A stretch of 64,000 bases of DNA from an uncultured Granulosicoccaceae bacterium (GTDB taxonomy: Bacteria > Pseudomonadota > Gammaproteobacteria > Granulosicoccales > Granulosicoccaceae): contig CALGKA010000098.1 of the NCBI GenBank assembly GCA_937927895.1, forward strand, positions 1-64,000, written 5' to 3'. This document shows positions 49,644 through 58,660 of the stretch, piece by piece. Each line of letters opens with the position of its first letter. Positions within the stretch are counted from its first letter, which is position 1. Below the pieces are notes generated by a model. It did not search any database. It was not told the origin of the DNA and saw only the letters and a program-made list of their open reading frames with translations. The translations under genes and the position numbers were made by a program.

Positions 49644-50492
49644 TTGAAAGCACTTACCGACCGCTTAAAATCGTGGCCTTTGTACCTGGTACCGCACCAT
49701 CTTGTTTCGCGTATCGTATTCAAACTAACACGCATAGAAAGCCGCTTTGCGCCCAAAGCCATCAGTACTTTCGCCAGCTTGTTTAATATTGAACTTCATG
49801 AAGCGACACACCCTAACCCTGCGCACTACAAAACGTTTAATGAATTCTTTACTCGCACACTCAAAGACGGTGCGCGCCCAATCAAAGGGACCGAAAAACA
49901 GTTTGCAAGCCCGGTTGACGGCAGAGTCTCGCAAGTTGGTAGAATTTCTAACGGTACTATTTTACAAGCCAAAGGGCGTGATTATCAGCTACCCGACTTG
50001 CTCGGTGGCAGAGAACAAGACTACAGCGCTTTCCAAAATGGACACTTCGCGACTCTGTATTTATCACCCCGTGATTATCATCGTATTCATATGCCATGCA
50101 GGGGCACTTTGGCTGCAATGCACTATATTCCAGGCCGTTTGTTTAGCGTAGCCCCTCACACGGTAAGAGTAGTTCCACGCTTATTTGCCAGAAATGAAAG
50201 AGTCGTTACTATTTTCGATACCGAACACGGCAAGATCGCCATGGTGTTGGTCGGGGCAATCAATGTGGCTGCTATTGAAACCGTGTGGGCAGGTTTAATC
50301 ACACCACCCACGCAAAAAGAAATCATTTATCAAGACTATGAATCTGATTACCTGACGCTTGATAAAGGACAGGAAATGGGGCGATTCAATATGGGCTCTA
50401 CTGTAATACTGATACTTGAGAATGGTACTTTTATTGAAGAACTAGAGGCTAGTGACCCGGTTCAACTTGGTCAGTTGCTCGGCAACTGTTAA
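49644..50492 (+). CDS. psd: Phosphatidylserine decarboxylase proenzyme
   Basis: 282 residues. The enzyme makes phosphatidylethanolamine at the inner membrane and matures by self-cleavage at the serine of the (L/M)GST motif, here FNMGSTVILI near residue 255, giving a pyruvoyl group. The conserved RDYHRIHMP and SPVDG segments are present. A TTG start at 49644 gives the usual N-terminus. The last 51 bp overlap, tail to tail, the 3' end of the HExxH gene on the minus strand. Confidence 0.95.
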   Translation: MKALTDRLKSWPLYLVPHHLVSRIVFKLTRIESRFAPKAISTFASLFNIELHEATHPNPAHYKTFNEFFTRTLKDGARPIKGTEKQFASPVDGRVSQVGRISNGTILQAKGRDYQLPDLLGGREQDYSAFQNGHFATLYLSPRDYHRIHMPCRGTLAAMHYIPGRLFSVAPHTVRVVPRLFARNERVVTIFDTEHGKIAMVLVGAINVAAIETVWAGLITPPTQKEIIYQDYESDYLTLDKGQEMGRFNMGSTVILILENGTFIEELEASDPVQLGQLLGNC

Positions 50493-50942
50493 CAAGCCTT
50501 TAGCTTGCAACCACAGGCGAGCGTCTTCAGCGTCGTTTTCAAACCAGGCACGGGCGCTCCCTAGCCTAAAAGAGTAGCCCCAGGTATCCATGTCTTTAAG
50601 GATTCTATCGCGCCCGAAGTCGGGCAAAGCATCTGCCAATAGAATCTCAAGATAACAAACGGCATTCTCTTCATCTGCATTGCCACCGGCATTGGTATGC
50701 AGAGTAGAACGACGTTTATCATCCATGCAAGCAAAGTGACATGCCTCATGCAACGCAGAATGCACGGGTGTATCTGGCCGTAGATAGAGGTTATTACCAA
50801 TTAACCCCGCTTCATCATCACCCCAATAACTACCGGGTATTGCTCCACCTGATTTGACATGCTTAACTTGCATACCTAATGCGGCTACTAATTCTCTAAG
50901 CGCTTGTTGATCACACTCACTGTAGCGAAAAACATCTATCAT
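50442..50942 (-). CDS. Small HExxH protein, putative metallopeptidase-like
   Basis: 166 residues from the ATG at 50942, which overlaps the epmA stop as ATGA. A HEACH motif (His65, Glu66, His69) sits in a helix after SALHE, with acidic NADEENAVCYLE about 25 residues later that could give a third ligand, the layout of a zincin. I do not recognise a named family. It follows epmA-efp and is translationally coupled to epmA, so a link to elongation factor P modification or turnover is possible but unproved. Its 3' end overlaps psd. Confidence 0.7.
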   Translation of the reverse strand: MIDVFRYSECDQQALRELVAALGMQVKHVKSGGAIPGSYWGDDEAGLIGNNLYLRPDTPVHSALHEACHFACMDDKRRSTLHTNAGGNADEENAVCYLEILLADALPDFGRDRILKDMDTWGYSFRLGSARAWFENDAEDARLWLQAKGLLTVAEQLTKLNRVTSL

Positions 50943-51916
50943 GCGTGCTGCCAATCAAAACTGACCACTTGTTGCATAGCATCAATGTCAGATAATATAA
51001 TCATCATAAAGCGATCAATACCGATAGCAACACCTGCACTATCGGGCAGACCATGTTCAAGTGCAGCAATAAGGTTTACATCTATGGGCATAGTCTTTTG
51101 ATTGCTTTTTTCACGTAGCTTATTGTCAGATTCAAAGCGTGACAATTGCTCTGTGCTATCTGTCAGCTCATGAAAGCCGTTCGCAAGCTCTACCGAACCG
51201 AAGTAAATCTCAAATCGACTCGCTACAGGCCACTGCGGATCACGGTTATCAATTCGCGCCAATGATGCCTGACTTGCAGGATAATCATAAATGCACGTAT
51301 ATTGAGCGCCTGGCAAGCCTGCCGCTATCACGGTACCCATAGCAAGATCTTGCAGTGCATCAAAATTAGTCGCTATAGCGTCAGGGACAGATACATCAGA
51401 AGCCTCAAGATACTTTGCAATATCAGAACAACTCGCGTGAGCCAAATCAAGATGAGTGTGCTGCAACCACAATTCTCTATAACTGATACGCTCGAATACC
51501 AAAGCGGGGTCGCGATGCAAAAAGCCAAGCAACTCTTCAACTTCTGCGGTTAGCTGCATATGATCAATGCCCACCCGGTACCACTCTAGCATTGTAAATT
51601 CAGGGTTATGATTGCGGCCGCTTTCATCTACTCGAAAGACTTTACCTAGCTCGTAGATATCACCGCTGCCAGCGGCGAGTAGTCTCTTATGATGAAATTC
51701 CGCAGAGGTTCGCAAATGCCTTGCTTGTGACCTTGAAACCGGCACAGCAAAGCTTTCAATGTTTGCATCTGTCGTAGCACCCGTTGAAAGTTGTGGGGTT
51801 TCTACTTCAAGAATTTGGTGTTGGTAAAACCACTCACGAATTTGGCGAGTAATTTCTGCACGACGCTTAAGGGTGCTAATACTTGAAGTAGGCTGCCATG
51901 CGCTCGCCAAAGCCAA
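50939..51916 (-). CDS. epmA: Elongation factor P beta-lysylation ligase EpmA
   Basis: 325 residues resembling the catalytic core of class II lysyl-tRNA synthetase without the anticodon domain, so it modifies EF-P Lys34 instead of tRNA. Motif 2 is in LRTSAEFHHKRLLAAG with FRVDESGRNHNPEFTMLEWYR, and motif 3 is GVAIGIDRFMMI. It is the next gene after efp (one base between), which fits its substrate. The start is a TTG at 51916. epmB is not in this window. Confidence 0.95.
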   Translation of the reverse strand: MALASAWQPTSSISTLKRRAEITRQIREWFYQHQILEVETPQLSTGATTDANIESFAVPVSRSQARHLRTSAEFHHKRLLAAGSGDIYELGKVFRVDESGRNHNPEFTMLEWYRVGIDHMQLTAEVEELLGFLHRDPALVFERISYRELWLQHTHLDLAHASCSDIAKYLEASDVSVPDAIATNFDALQDLAMGTVIAAGLPGAQYTCIYDYPASQASLARIDNRDPQWPVASRFEIYFGSVELANGFHELTDSTEQLSRFESDNKLREKSNQKTMPIDVNLIAALEHGLPDSAGVAIGIDRFMMIILSDIDAMQQVVSFDWQHA

Positions 51917-51917
51917 A

Positions 51918-52487
51918 CTACTCTTTTACGCGACTTACGTATTCACCTGAGCGCGTATCAATTTTTATCACCTCACCCTCTTCGACAAACAACGGCACTT
52001 TTATGGTCGCACCGGTTTCCATTGTCGCAGGCTTGGTGCCGCCTTGAGCGGTATCACCTTTAAGGCCAGGATCAGTTTGAGTAATAGTGAGTTCCACAAA
52101 ATTAGGAGGCGTGACACTGAGCGGCACGCCATCCCAAAGGGTGACCTCGACGGTATCTTGCTCTTTAAGCCATTTTTTAGCATCGCCTACTGCAGTTTCC
52201 GATGCACCGATTTGCTCAAAGGTGTTCGGATCCATAAAGTGCCAAAATTCGCCATCGTTATAGAGGTACTGTAGATCGGTATCCATAACGTCCGCCGCTT
52301 CGACCGACTCACCTGATTTAAAGGTTTTCTCGACTACCCTGCCTGTCTTGAGGTTTCGGATCTTAACCCGGCTGAACGCTTGCCCTTTACCCGGTTTGAC
52401 GAATTCGTTTTCTTCAATTCTGCAAGGATCACCGTCCTGCATTATCTTCAAACCGCCCTTGAATTCGTTAGTGCTGTAAGTTGCCAT
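51918..52487 (-). CDS. efp: Elongation factor P
   Basis: 189 residues of the tRNA-shaped factor that rescues ribosomes stalled at polyproline. Lys34 in KPGKGQAF is the site modified by the beta-lysyl group, which agrees with epmA just downstream. The three beta-barrel domains follow, ending in the C-terminal [12 protein letters not shown] typical of the family. It likely shares a promoter in 52488-52700 with epmA and the HExxH gene. Confidence 0.97.
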   Translation of the reverse strand: MATYSTNEFKGGLKIMQDGDPCRIEENEFVKPGKGQAFSRVKIRNLKTGRVVEKTFKSGESVEAADVMDTDLQYLYNDGEFWHFMDPNTFEQIGASETAVGDAKKWLKEQDTVEVTLWDGVPLSVTPPNFVELTITQTDPGLKGDTAQGGTKPATMETGATIKVPLFVEEGEVIKIDTRSGEYVSRVKE

Positions 52488-52701
52488 GGTGCGACCTAGG
52501 TTTCAGAGCCGTTGATTATAGCGCCGACAGTGAACCCGGGCCAGCTTTGTAATTCCAACCTCTAACGTATTTGTGCTGACGCGACCACTGTGGCGCACAT
52601 ACCGCATTGATCTTCAGCAAAATTGGCCTGACCTGATATCTGTCAACCGCCTCCGTCATACAACATCCAGCAAAAAGGATCGTCTGTTGCATCAGCCAGA
52701 A

Positions 52702-52728
52702 ATAAAAAGGGCCGGTAAAAACCGGCCC
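52702..52728 (-). terminator. Intrinsic terminator after the YugP-like gene
   Basis: GGGCCGGT-aaaa-ACCGGCCC is an 8-pair stem; on the minus strand it is followed by TTTTTATTT. It closes the peptidase transcript before the efp promoter region. Confidence 0.88.
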
Positions 52729-52771
52729 CAAAAACGTCAAATTTGAAATACCTTATTACTAGCGGCGATTA

Positions 52772-53506
52772 CTAGCGGCGATTACCACCCAACAAACCTC
52801 GCAATAAACCCGCGCGGTGTAAGTAGTAAAGCAGAGTCATAATTGAAGTGATCGCAGCCGCCAGATAGGTTAAAAACGCTGCGTTCAATACGCGACCAGC
52901 TCCACCTACCTCTTGCTCTGTGACGATGCCTGCGTTAACCATGGCAGTTTTTGCTCTGGCGCTGGCATCCCACTCTACTGGAAGAGTAACCACTGAAAAC
53001 ACAACCGCTGCAGCAAATAGTGCTACACCAAGCAATAGAACCCAGTTGCCAACAAGAGGAGCAATGCTCGACAGCACCATACCTGCCATTAATACCGGCA
53101 TAGACATTTTGCTTGAGATGTTAGTCACTGGAACAAGCTTCGAACGCATCTGTAAAAACTTATAACCCGTGGCATGTTGCAGTGCGTGCCCTGCTTCGTG
53201 GCAAGCAACACCAATGGCTGAAATCGAGCGTGCGTTATACACAGGCTCTGACAAACGAAGTGTTTTATCTCGCGGATCGTAGTGATCACTCAAGCGACCG
53301 CTGATCGGTTCGATTTTACAATCTGTGACACCCGCGCGCTCTAGCATTAACTGTGCAGCTTCAGCGCCAGTCATATTTTTGGCTGTGCCAACGGACTCGT
53401 ACTTCTTAAATGTATTCTTGACCATCCAAGATGCTGCGCCAGATAGAACCATGCCTGGCAACATCACCATCAGCATGTATCCCATGTTTCCCATTCCATA
53501 ACCCAT
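52772..53506 (-). CDS. Zinc metallopeptidase, YugP-like membrane protein
   Basis: 244 residues from the ATG at 53506 (the open frame runs 27 residues further, without family likeness). Membrane helices lie at the N-terminus (MLMVMLPGMVLSG) and in the C-terminal half (three or more). The zinc motif HEAGH is in GVACHEAGHALQHATGY near residue 110, with a conserved DPRDKTLRLS upstream. The family is membrane-bound and of poorly known substrate. It is followed by a strong terminator. Confidence 0.88.
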   Translation of the reverse strand: MGYGMGNMGYMLMVMLPGMVLSGAASWMVKNTFKKYESVGTAKNMTGAEAAQLMLERAGVTDCKIEPISGRLSDHYDPRDKTLRLSEPVYNARSISAIGVACHEAGHALQHATGYKFLQMRSKLVPVTNISSKMSMPVLMAGMVLSSIAPLVGNWVLLLGVALFAAAVVFSVVTLPVEWDASARAKTAMVNAGIVTEQEVGGAGRVLNAAFLTYLAAAITSIMTLLYYLHRAGLLRGLLGGNRR

Positions 53507-53689
53507 ACAATTCGCCCTATTTTGAAAACGGTTACTGCAATCGCTACTGCCCGTACAACGAGGAATAGCAGTGCATATGATAGACAAGATGATGCCATTT
53601 CCCCATAGCTCAAGAGCCGTGTCATCTTTGTTGACAATCTACCAATCAATATCTGCACCGAACTATTGACCAACAGTGCAGATTTGAAT

Positions 53690-55930
53690 TTACTCTACTG
53701 TTACGTTCGCGACTTTCTGAAAACCACGTGGCAACAACAGGCCACGCTTTCCACGCTCACTATGATAAGGCTCCAGGTCCCGGGCCTTTAGCGTAGTGTG
53801 TCTTTTACCGCTAATAACCTTGAGCGTATTCTTTGCACCTAGCACTCGCACCCACTGTAAAGATACTACCGCCTCTTTACCCTTAGGCTTTGGAATGGCA
53901 AGAATTTTATTGCCCTTACCTTTTGCAAGCTCTGGTAATTCCGCTGCTGGGAAAATCAGCATCTTGCCATCAGAACCTATCGCCACCACTACATCGGATT
54001 CCGGGTTATTAACGCGCTGCGGCGTTAACACTAGCGAACCCTTGGGCACACTTAACACAGCTTTACCGGACTTATTACGAGTGCTCATTACACCCAGCTG
54101 ACCTATGAATCCATAACCACTACTGGTTGCGAATAGGAAACGCGATTCAGCATCACCCATCATGACCCCTACAAACGTAGCACCATCGGGTGATTTAACT
54201 TTACCGGCTAATGGCTCACCCAGACTTCGCGCTGATGGCAGTCCGTGCGACGGTACTGAGTAGACTCGCCCCGTTGAATCCAAAAACATCGCGGCCTGAT
54301 TACTACGACCACGAGCGGAGTCCTGGAATTGATCCCCCGACTTATAGTTTAGTCCGCGCGGATCAACATCGTGACCTTTGGCAGCCCGCACCCAACCTTT
54401 TTCAGACAACACAACAGTAACAGGCTCACTCGGGATAAGATCACTGACATCCATTGCCACTGCAGCCTCACGACTCACAATGGGTGATCGGCGTTTATCT
54501 CCGTACGTATCAGCATCTGCCAACAGCTCTTTTTTGATCAGAGTTTTCATACGCGCTTTTGAGCCAAGTGTTTTCTTGAGATCAGCACGTTCGACCTCTA
54601 GCTTATCTTGCTCACCACGGATTTTCATTTCTTCAAGCCGCGCTAAGTGACGCAGCTTTAATTCAAGAATGGCTTCCGCCTGATCATCAGATAACTTAAA
54701 ACGTTTTATAAGAACCGGCTTTGGTTCATCGTTGTTTCTTATAATCTCAATGACTTCATCAATATTGAGATAAGCAATCAATAAACCGTCTAATAAATGC
54801 AGACGCTTTTCAACTTTAGCCAAACGCCATTCCAAACGCCTGCGCACGGTATCGAGGCGGAAGGTTAGCCACTCTTTAAGAATAGTCGGTAGGTTCTTAA
54901 CCTCTGGCCTGCCGTTTAATCCAATAACATTTAAATTAACGCGATACGAACGCTCTAGATCAGTGGTCGCAAACAGATGGCGCATCAGTGCATCAATATC
55001 GATTCGATTGCTGCGCGGTACCACCACAAAGCGCACAGCTTGCTCGTGGTCTGATTCATCTCGCAGATCATCAACCATGGGCAATTTCTTGGCCTGCATT
55101 TGAGTGGCGATCTGCTCCATCACTCTAGAACCCGACACTTGATGCGGCAATGCATGAATCACGATATTGCCGTCTTCCTTAGTGTACACAGCACGCATGC
55201 GAACACTGCCGTGGCCGGTTTCATAGATATTTTCTATTTCGTCTGGCGTACTTATGACTTCTGCCGAAGTGGGGTAATCCGGCCCTTTAATAAAACCCAT
55301 TAAATCTTTAAGCGTTGCTTTTGGCTTATCGAGTAAATGCACACAAGCATCAACCAACTCGCGCAAATTGTGGGGCGGTATGTCGGTCGCCATACCGACC
55401 GCAATGCCAGTGGTGCCGTTGAGCAACACATGCGGAAGCCGCGAAGGCAGCACCGTTGGCTCTTCCATGGTGCCGTCAAAGTTAAGCTCCCAGTCGACAG
55501 TGCCCTGCTCAAGCTCCTGCAGCATGGTTTTCGCCATAGGCGCAAGACGCGCCTCGGTATAACGCATGGCTGCAAACGATTTGGGATCGTCTTGAGAACC
55601 CCAGTTACCCTGCCCATCAACTAGTGGATAGCGGTACGAAAACGGCTGCGCCATTAACACCATTGACTCATAACAGGCAGAGTCACCGTGCGGATGATAC
55701 TTACCTAGAACGTCGCCAACGGTCCTGGCTGACTTTTTATGCTTAGACGATGCCGACAAACCCAGCTCAGACATCGCATAAATAATGCGCCGCTGTACGG
55801 GCTTGAGTCCGTCCCCGATATGGGGCAATGCGCGATCAAGAATGACGTACATCGAGTAGTCGAGATAGGCCTTCTCGGTAAATTCGCTGAGCGGCTGTTC
55901 TTCCAGGTTATCGAACAGATCTGTGGTCAT
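53690..55930 (-). CDS. parC: DNA topoisomerase IV subunit A
   Basis: 746 residues, decatenates sister chromosomes with ParE. The N-terminal domain has the start [27 protein letters not shown], the active-site Tyr124 in AMRYTEARL, and the quinolone-determining region [12 protein letters not shown] with the sensitive-type Ser84 and Glu88 present. The C-terminal beta-pinwheel of repeated blades follows from about residue 500. parE is not in the window. Confidence 0.97.
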   Translation of the reverse strand: MTTDLFDNLEEQPLSEFTEKAYLDYSMYVILDRALPHIGDGLKPVQRRIIYAMSELGLSASSKHKKSARTVGDVLGKYHPHGDSACYESMVLMAQPFSYRYPLVDGQGNWGSQDDPKSFAAMRYTEARLAPMAKTMLQELEQGTVDWELNFDGTMEEPTVLPSRLPHVLLNGTTGIAVGMATDIPPHNLRELVDACVHLLDKPKATLKDLMGFIKGPDYPTSAEVISTPDEIENIYETGHGSVRMRAVYTKEDGNIVIHALPHQVSGSRVMEQIATQMQAKKLPMVDDLRDESDHEQAVRFVVVPRSNRIDIDALMRHLFATTDLERSYRVNLNVIGLNGRPEVKNLPTILKEWLTFRLDTVRRRLEWRLAKVEKRLHLLDGLLIAYLNIDEVIEIIRNNDEPKPVLIKRFKLSDDQAEAILELKLRHLARLEEMKIRGEQDKLEVERADLKKTLGSKARMKTLIKKELLADADTYGDKRRSPIVSREAAVAMDVSDLIPSEPVTVVLSEKGWVRAAKGHDVDPRGLNYKSGDQFQDSARGRSNQAAMFLDSTGRVYSVPSHGLPSARSLGEPLAGKVKSPDGATFVGVMMGDAESRFLFATSSGYGFIGQLGVMSTRNKSGKAVLSVPKGSLVLTPQRVNNPESDVVVAIGSDGKMLIFPAAELPELAKGKGNKILAIPKPKGKEAVVSLQWVRVLGAKNTLKVISGKRHTTLKARDLEPYHSERGKRGLLLPRGFQKVANVTVE

Positions 55931-56163
55931 TGTGTTCCAATTATTAGGTGGGTCTTGCTTAGCCGGCTATTGTAACCCGCCACCTGGGCGCCGGAAAGAA
56001 ATACACTACTTAACTAAAGGTCTTGTCAGCTAAGCCAGCAGCTAGCACTAAGGAATCACATCTAAAAATACAATAATCGCCCGCTGCAAAGTCAGTAGAC
56101 TGCCTTCGTGCCGCTGCCCAAAACTCACCCCTGTTTCCCGCCTGTTTCAGCCCACCTCACAAC

Positions 56164-56179
56164 TGTGATGTAGCTCACA
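56164..56179. promoter_or_regulatory. CRP-type binding site
   Basis: TGTGATGTAGCTCACA contains both perfect half-sites TGTGA and TCACA separated by six bases, the E. coli CRP consensus layout. It lies 260 bp upstream of the lipoprotein ATG. The gene would then be controlled by carbon-source or cAMP signals if this organism uses CRP with the same specificity. Confidence 0.7.
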
Positions 56180-56318
56180 AATTTCGACCTTACGGGCCCC
56201 GCAGGATCAACAATGGCCATAATGACTGACCTACTAAACGATCAGTACAGGAAAAAATATTTAGTTACTAACACACTGAAACAACTCGTAATTAAAGTAT
56301 GTAGTGCCGTTTAACCAC

Positions 56319-56379
56319 GGGCTTTTTGTTAAAGGAAAACGCCGAAGCGCCGTTAACCTGCTTCGGAAGTTGGAGGCCC
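56319..56379 (+). ncRNA. Candidate structured leader with H-type pseudoknot
   Basis: GTTAA at 56328-56332 pairs with TTAAC at 56353-56357. CCGAAGC at 56342-56348 pairs with GCTTCGG at 56360-56366. The two helices interleave, forming an H-type pseudoknot, and the outer GGGC (56319-56322) can pair with GCCC (56376-56379). It stands in the leader of the lipoprotein gene. I could not match it to a named riboswitch class. Confidence 0.4.
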
Positions 56380-56438
56380 TTAGCCTTTGACTTGAAAATT
56401 TACGTTTTACCTAAAACAAAAAATAAAGAGGCAACAGT

Positions 56439-57611
56439 ATGAACGGTCTTATGATTCGTACGTATGGCTCGAACGGGCGTGAGAACCTTACGAGATTGGC
56501 TGTTACAGCTGCACTGTTAACACTAACAGCGTGTGGCGGGGGAAGCAGTGATTCCGTTCTTGACCTTTCGAACTTACAAAGTATTCCACCAGCCATTGGT
56601 GCAGCCACTGACGGAAGCCTGTCAGCGGTTACCGATGTTACAGAGTCGGCTGCTGGTGACACTGTGAAAGTTAGCATACTTAATAACGACACCATTCCTG
56701 AAGGCACACAACTACAATTGATCGGGCAACCGGAAAACGGTACCGCTGTGCTAAATGAAAATGGCGAAGTGAGCTATACCGCCAACAGCGACTTTGAAGG
56801 TACCGATACAGTAGATTACATCCTGGTTGCCGCTGATGGCACGCAATCAACTGGCACCTTGTATATTGCTGTAGCCTGTGCCGATTGCCTGGACTCAACA
56901 CCTGCTGCCGCCACACCACTACCTCTTGTAGATTCTTTTGGTAACCGCTATTGCACCGGCGAAAATCCAGATTCAGACGGCGATGGCTATGGCTGGGAAA
57001 ACAACGCATCCTGTGTTGTACCTGCGCCCGGCATAGCGGCGGCCTTACCTGGTCTCGCAGCAAAATCTGATAGCGTAACGCTTAATGCAGGAGACACAAC
57101 AGCTATCTCTGCACTACGCAATGATCTAATTGCTGATCGCAGCAACACTGATTTCAGCATAGATGTTGAACCGACGAATGGTGTCATTGAAGCAGCAGAT
57201 GGTGGCGTGATCGTTTACACGGCACCGAAAAACTTTGAAGGCACAGACAGCTTGGTTTACAGCTTGACTGATACTTCTGGTAATACATCAGTCGCTAACA
57301 TTGACTTCAATGTTGAGTGCCCACTGTGCAGTACAATGGCAGCCCTTCGTTTGAGTTGGCCTGCCAACCCTGCCAACGAAAACGTTGACAGCTACAAAGT
57401 ATTTTTTGGTCCAGACGAGAACGCACACACCTCTACTATGCTCACACAGTTTAACGCTAGTGATTTCAGCGGCAGTGCTCCAAACGCAATTTACGATCTT
57501 TCAAACGATCTAAACCTGTCCGGTAACGAAGGTGGTTGCTTTACCGTAAAAGCAGTCCGTGGCAATGAAGAATCAGAACCTTCAGATCCTATTTGCTTCA
57601 CCCTTGGTTAA
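56439..57611 (+). CDS. Lipoprotein with Ig-like, CBM10-like and FN3-like parts
   Basis: 390 residues. The lipobox LTAC puts the lipid on Cys32. Two cadherin/Ig-like blocks (about residues 60-140 and 215-300) each have the phrase SYTANSDFEGTDTVDY or VYTAPKNFEGTDSLVY. Between them a Cys pair (172, 192) frames DSDGDGYGWENNASC, resembling the GWGWENNxSC signature of CBM10-type cellulose-binding modules. The C-terminal 90 residues (RLSWPANP..VDSYKVFF...CFTVKAVRGNEESEPS) look like fibronectin type III. Strong ribosome site GAGG. It is probably a surface carbohydrate-binding lipoprotein; the role is inferred. Confidence 0.72.
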   Translation: MNGLMIRTYGSNGRENLTRLAVTAALLTLTACGGGSSDSVLDLSNLQSIPPAIGAATDGSLSAVTDVTESAAGDTVKVSILNNDTIPEGTQLQLIGQPENGTAVLNENGEVSYTANSDFEGTDTVDYILVAADGTQSTGTLYIAVACADCLDSTPAAATPLPLVDSFGNRYCTGENPDSDGDGYGWENNASCVVPAPGIAAALPGLAAKSDSVTLNAGDTTAISALRNDLIADRSNTDFSIDVEPTNGVIEAADGGVIVYTAPKNFEGTDSLVYSLTDTSGNTSVANIDFNVECPLCSTMAALRLSWPANPANENVDSYKVFFGPDENAHTSTMLTQFNASDFSGSAPNAIYDLSNDLNLSGNEGGCFTVKAVRGNEESEPSDPICFTLG

Positions 57612-57771
57612 GGCGTCAATGACAATAATAAGCCCGTAGTTTTAGCGGGCACTGAATAAGGAAAGTAAGAAAATAAGGTATGAGCCCCGGCCAGGTGGCA
57701 AAACTACCACTATAAGCTGTCTAAAAAGTAGCGACAGTATTCTCCGCCAAGCGCTTTCACCAGCGCCTTCA
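57612..57771. other. Intergenic region after the Ig-like lipoprotein gene
   Basis: Contains a weaker hairpin GCCCG...CGGGC at 57632-57650 with no T-run, and no open frame of note. The strong terminator follows at 57772. Confidence 0.5.
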
Positions 57772-57804
57772 ACGGGGTGGTCTTTGATCACCCCGTTTTT
57801 TTTT
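57772..57804 (+). terminator. Strong intrinsic terminator
   Basis: ACGGGGTG-gtctttgat-CACCCCGT followed by nine T. It likely ends the lipoprotein transcript before the cupin gene. Confidence 0.93.
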
Positions 57805-57923
57805 GCCACTGTAGTTGTCCACTAGCGACATTCACACTTGCCACCCTTACCATCAAGCACTGAATACATCTCGCTGTAAGATACTGTGCCCCACTCTAAC
57901 TAAATTCGTTGATCCAACATTTG

Positions 57924-58658
57924 ATGTTACCTTTCAAAAACCAAGACTTCGGCACGTCTGTAAGCATGACAACCTTTGCCATGGAAACGCTATTTCCATT
58001 GGAAGTAACAGCAGACAGACTAACAGCCTTAATGAAATTACCCAAAGGGGCCGACATCCCCACTGACAACATTCAAGCCGCACTCAAGCTGCTTACGGAG
58101 CACTCGCTTGAAGTGAACACACAACAGTGGAGCGGCATTGAGATGCTAATTCTCGAAGGCACGTGCAGAGTCAACAAAACAAGCCATACACTAGATAGCT
58201 ATTTACGCTTGCCCACAACCAAAGACATTAAGATCACAGCAGCCTCTGACTGTATAATTTTTATTAAATACAATCAGTTCTTAGAAGGTGACAGAGGTGA
58301 CCGTATTATTAATACACGACAACCAGAGAAATGGTTGCCAGGCCCGGTTGAGGGAATTGAAATAAGACCGTTGCATGTCTTCGATACCGAAAGCATCATG
58401 CTACTTAGATGGCACCATGCAGCGGAATTTAAACCCAGGCTCAACCCTCGCGGCGAAGAAATACTAGTAATGAATGGCTTACTGCAAAACCGTGATCACC
58501 TGTATCGCCAATTCAGCTGGATACGCAACCCCATCGAAGATTGGCGAAAATGGCATGGTAATACAGGCACACTGGCATACTATAAGAGCGGCCACTTCCC
58601 CGACGATCCAAAACGCAATAATGATTCACCAAAATCCCCGCAATCCAACAGTGACTAA
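57924..58658 (+). CDS. Cupin domain protein, ChrR-like
   Basis: 244 residues from the ATG at 57924 (a TTG 15 bp earlier is possible). The centre has the cupin strand pattern of the ChrR anti-sigma cupin group: GIEMLILEGTCRVN..HTLDSYLRLP and later ALKLLTEH. The N-terminal part is shorter than in a full ChrR and lacks its zinc-binding HxxxCxxC, so it is not a complete anti-sigma factor. The queG start lies three bases beyond its stop, so they may be cotranscribed. Confidence 0.65.
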   Translation: MLPFKNQDFGTSVSMTTFAMETLFPLEVTADRLTALMKLPKGADIPTDNIQAALKLLTEHSLEVNTQQWSGIEMLILEGTCRVNKTSHTLDSYLRLPTTKDIKITAASDCIIFIKYNQFLEGDRGDRIINTRQPEKWLPGPVEGIEIRPLHVFDTESIMLLRWHHAAEFKPRLNPRGEEILVMNGLLQNRDHLYRQFSWIRNPIEDWRKWHGNTGTLAYYKSGHFPDDPKRNNDSPKSPQSNSD

Positions 58659-58660
58659 CC

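Larger units (their letters stand above)
55931..56438. other. Intergenic region upstream of the Ig-like lipoprotein gene
   Basis: About 500 bp between parC (minus) and the lipoprotein (plus). It holds a perfect CRP-type site (56164-56179) and a leader that can fold as a pseudoknot (56319-56379); each is listed. The rest shows no gene. Confidence 0.7.

Noticed and set aside
52516-52740. Small 74-residue frame
   Set aside because: It covers the terminator hairpin after the YugP-like gene and has no family likeness or ribosome site.
56319-56379. c-di-GMP-I riboswitch
   Set aside because: The conserved GEMM core, with its tetraloop and receptor, is not present; the helices interleave instead.
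57632-57650. Second terminator after the Ig-like lipoprotein
   Set aside because: The GCCCG/CGGGC hairpin has no T-run; the better terminator is at 57772.
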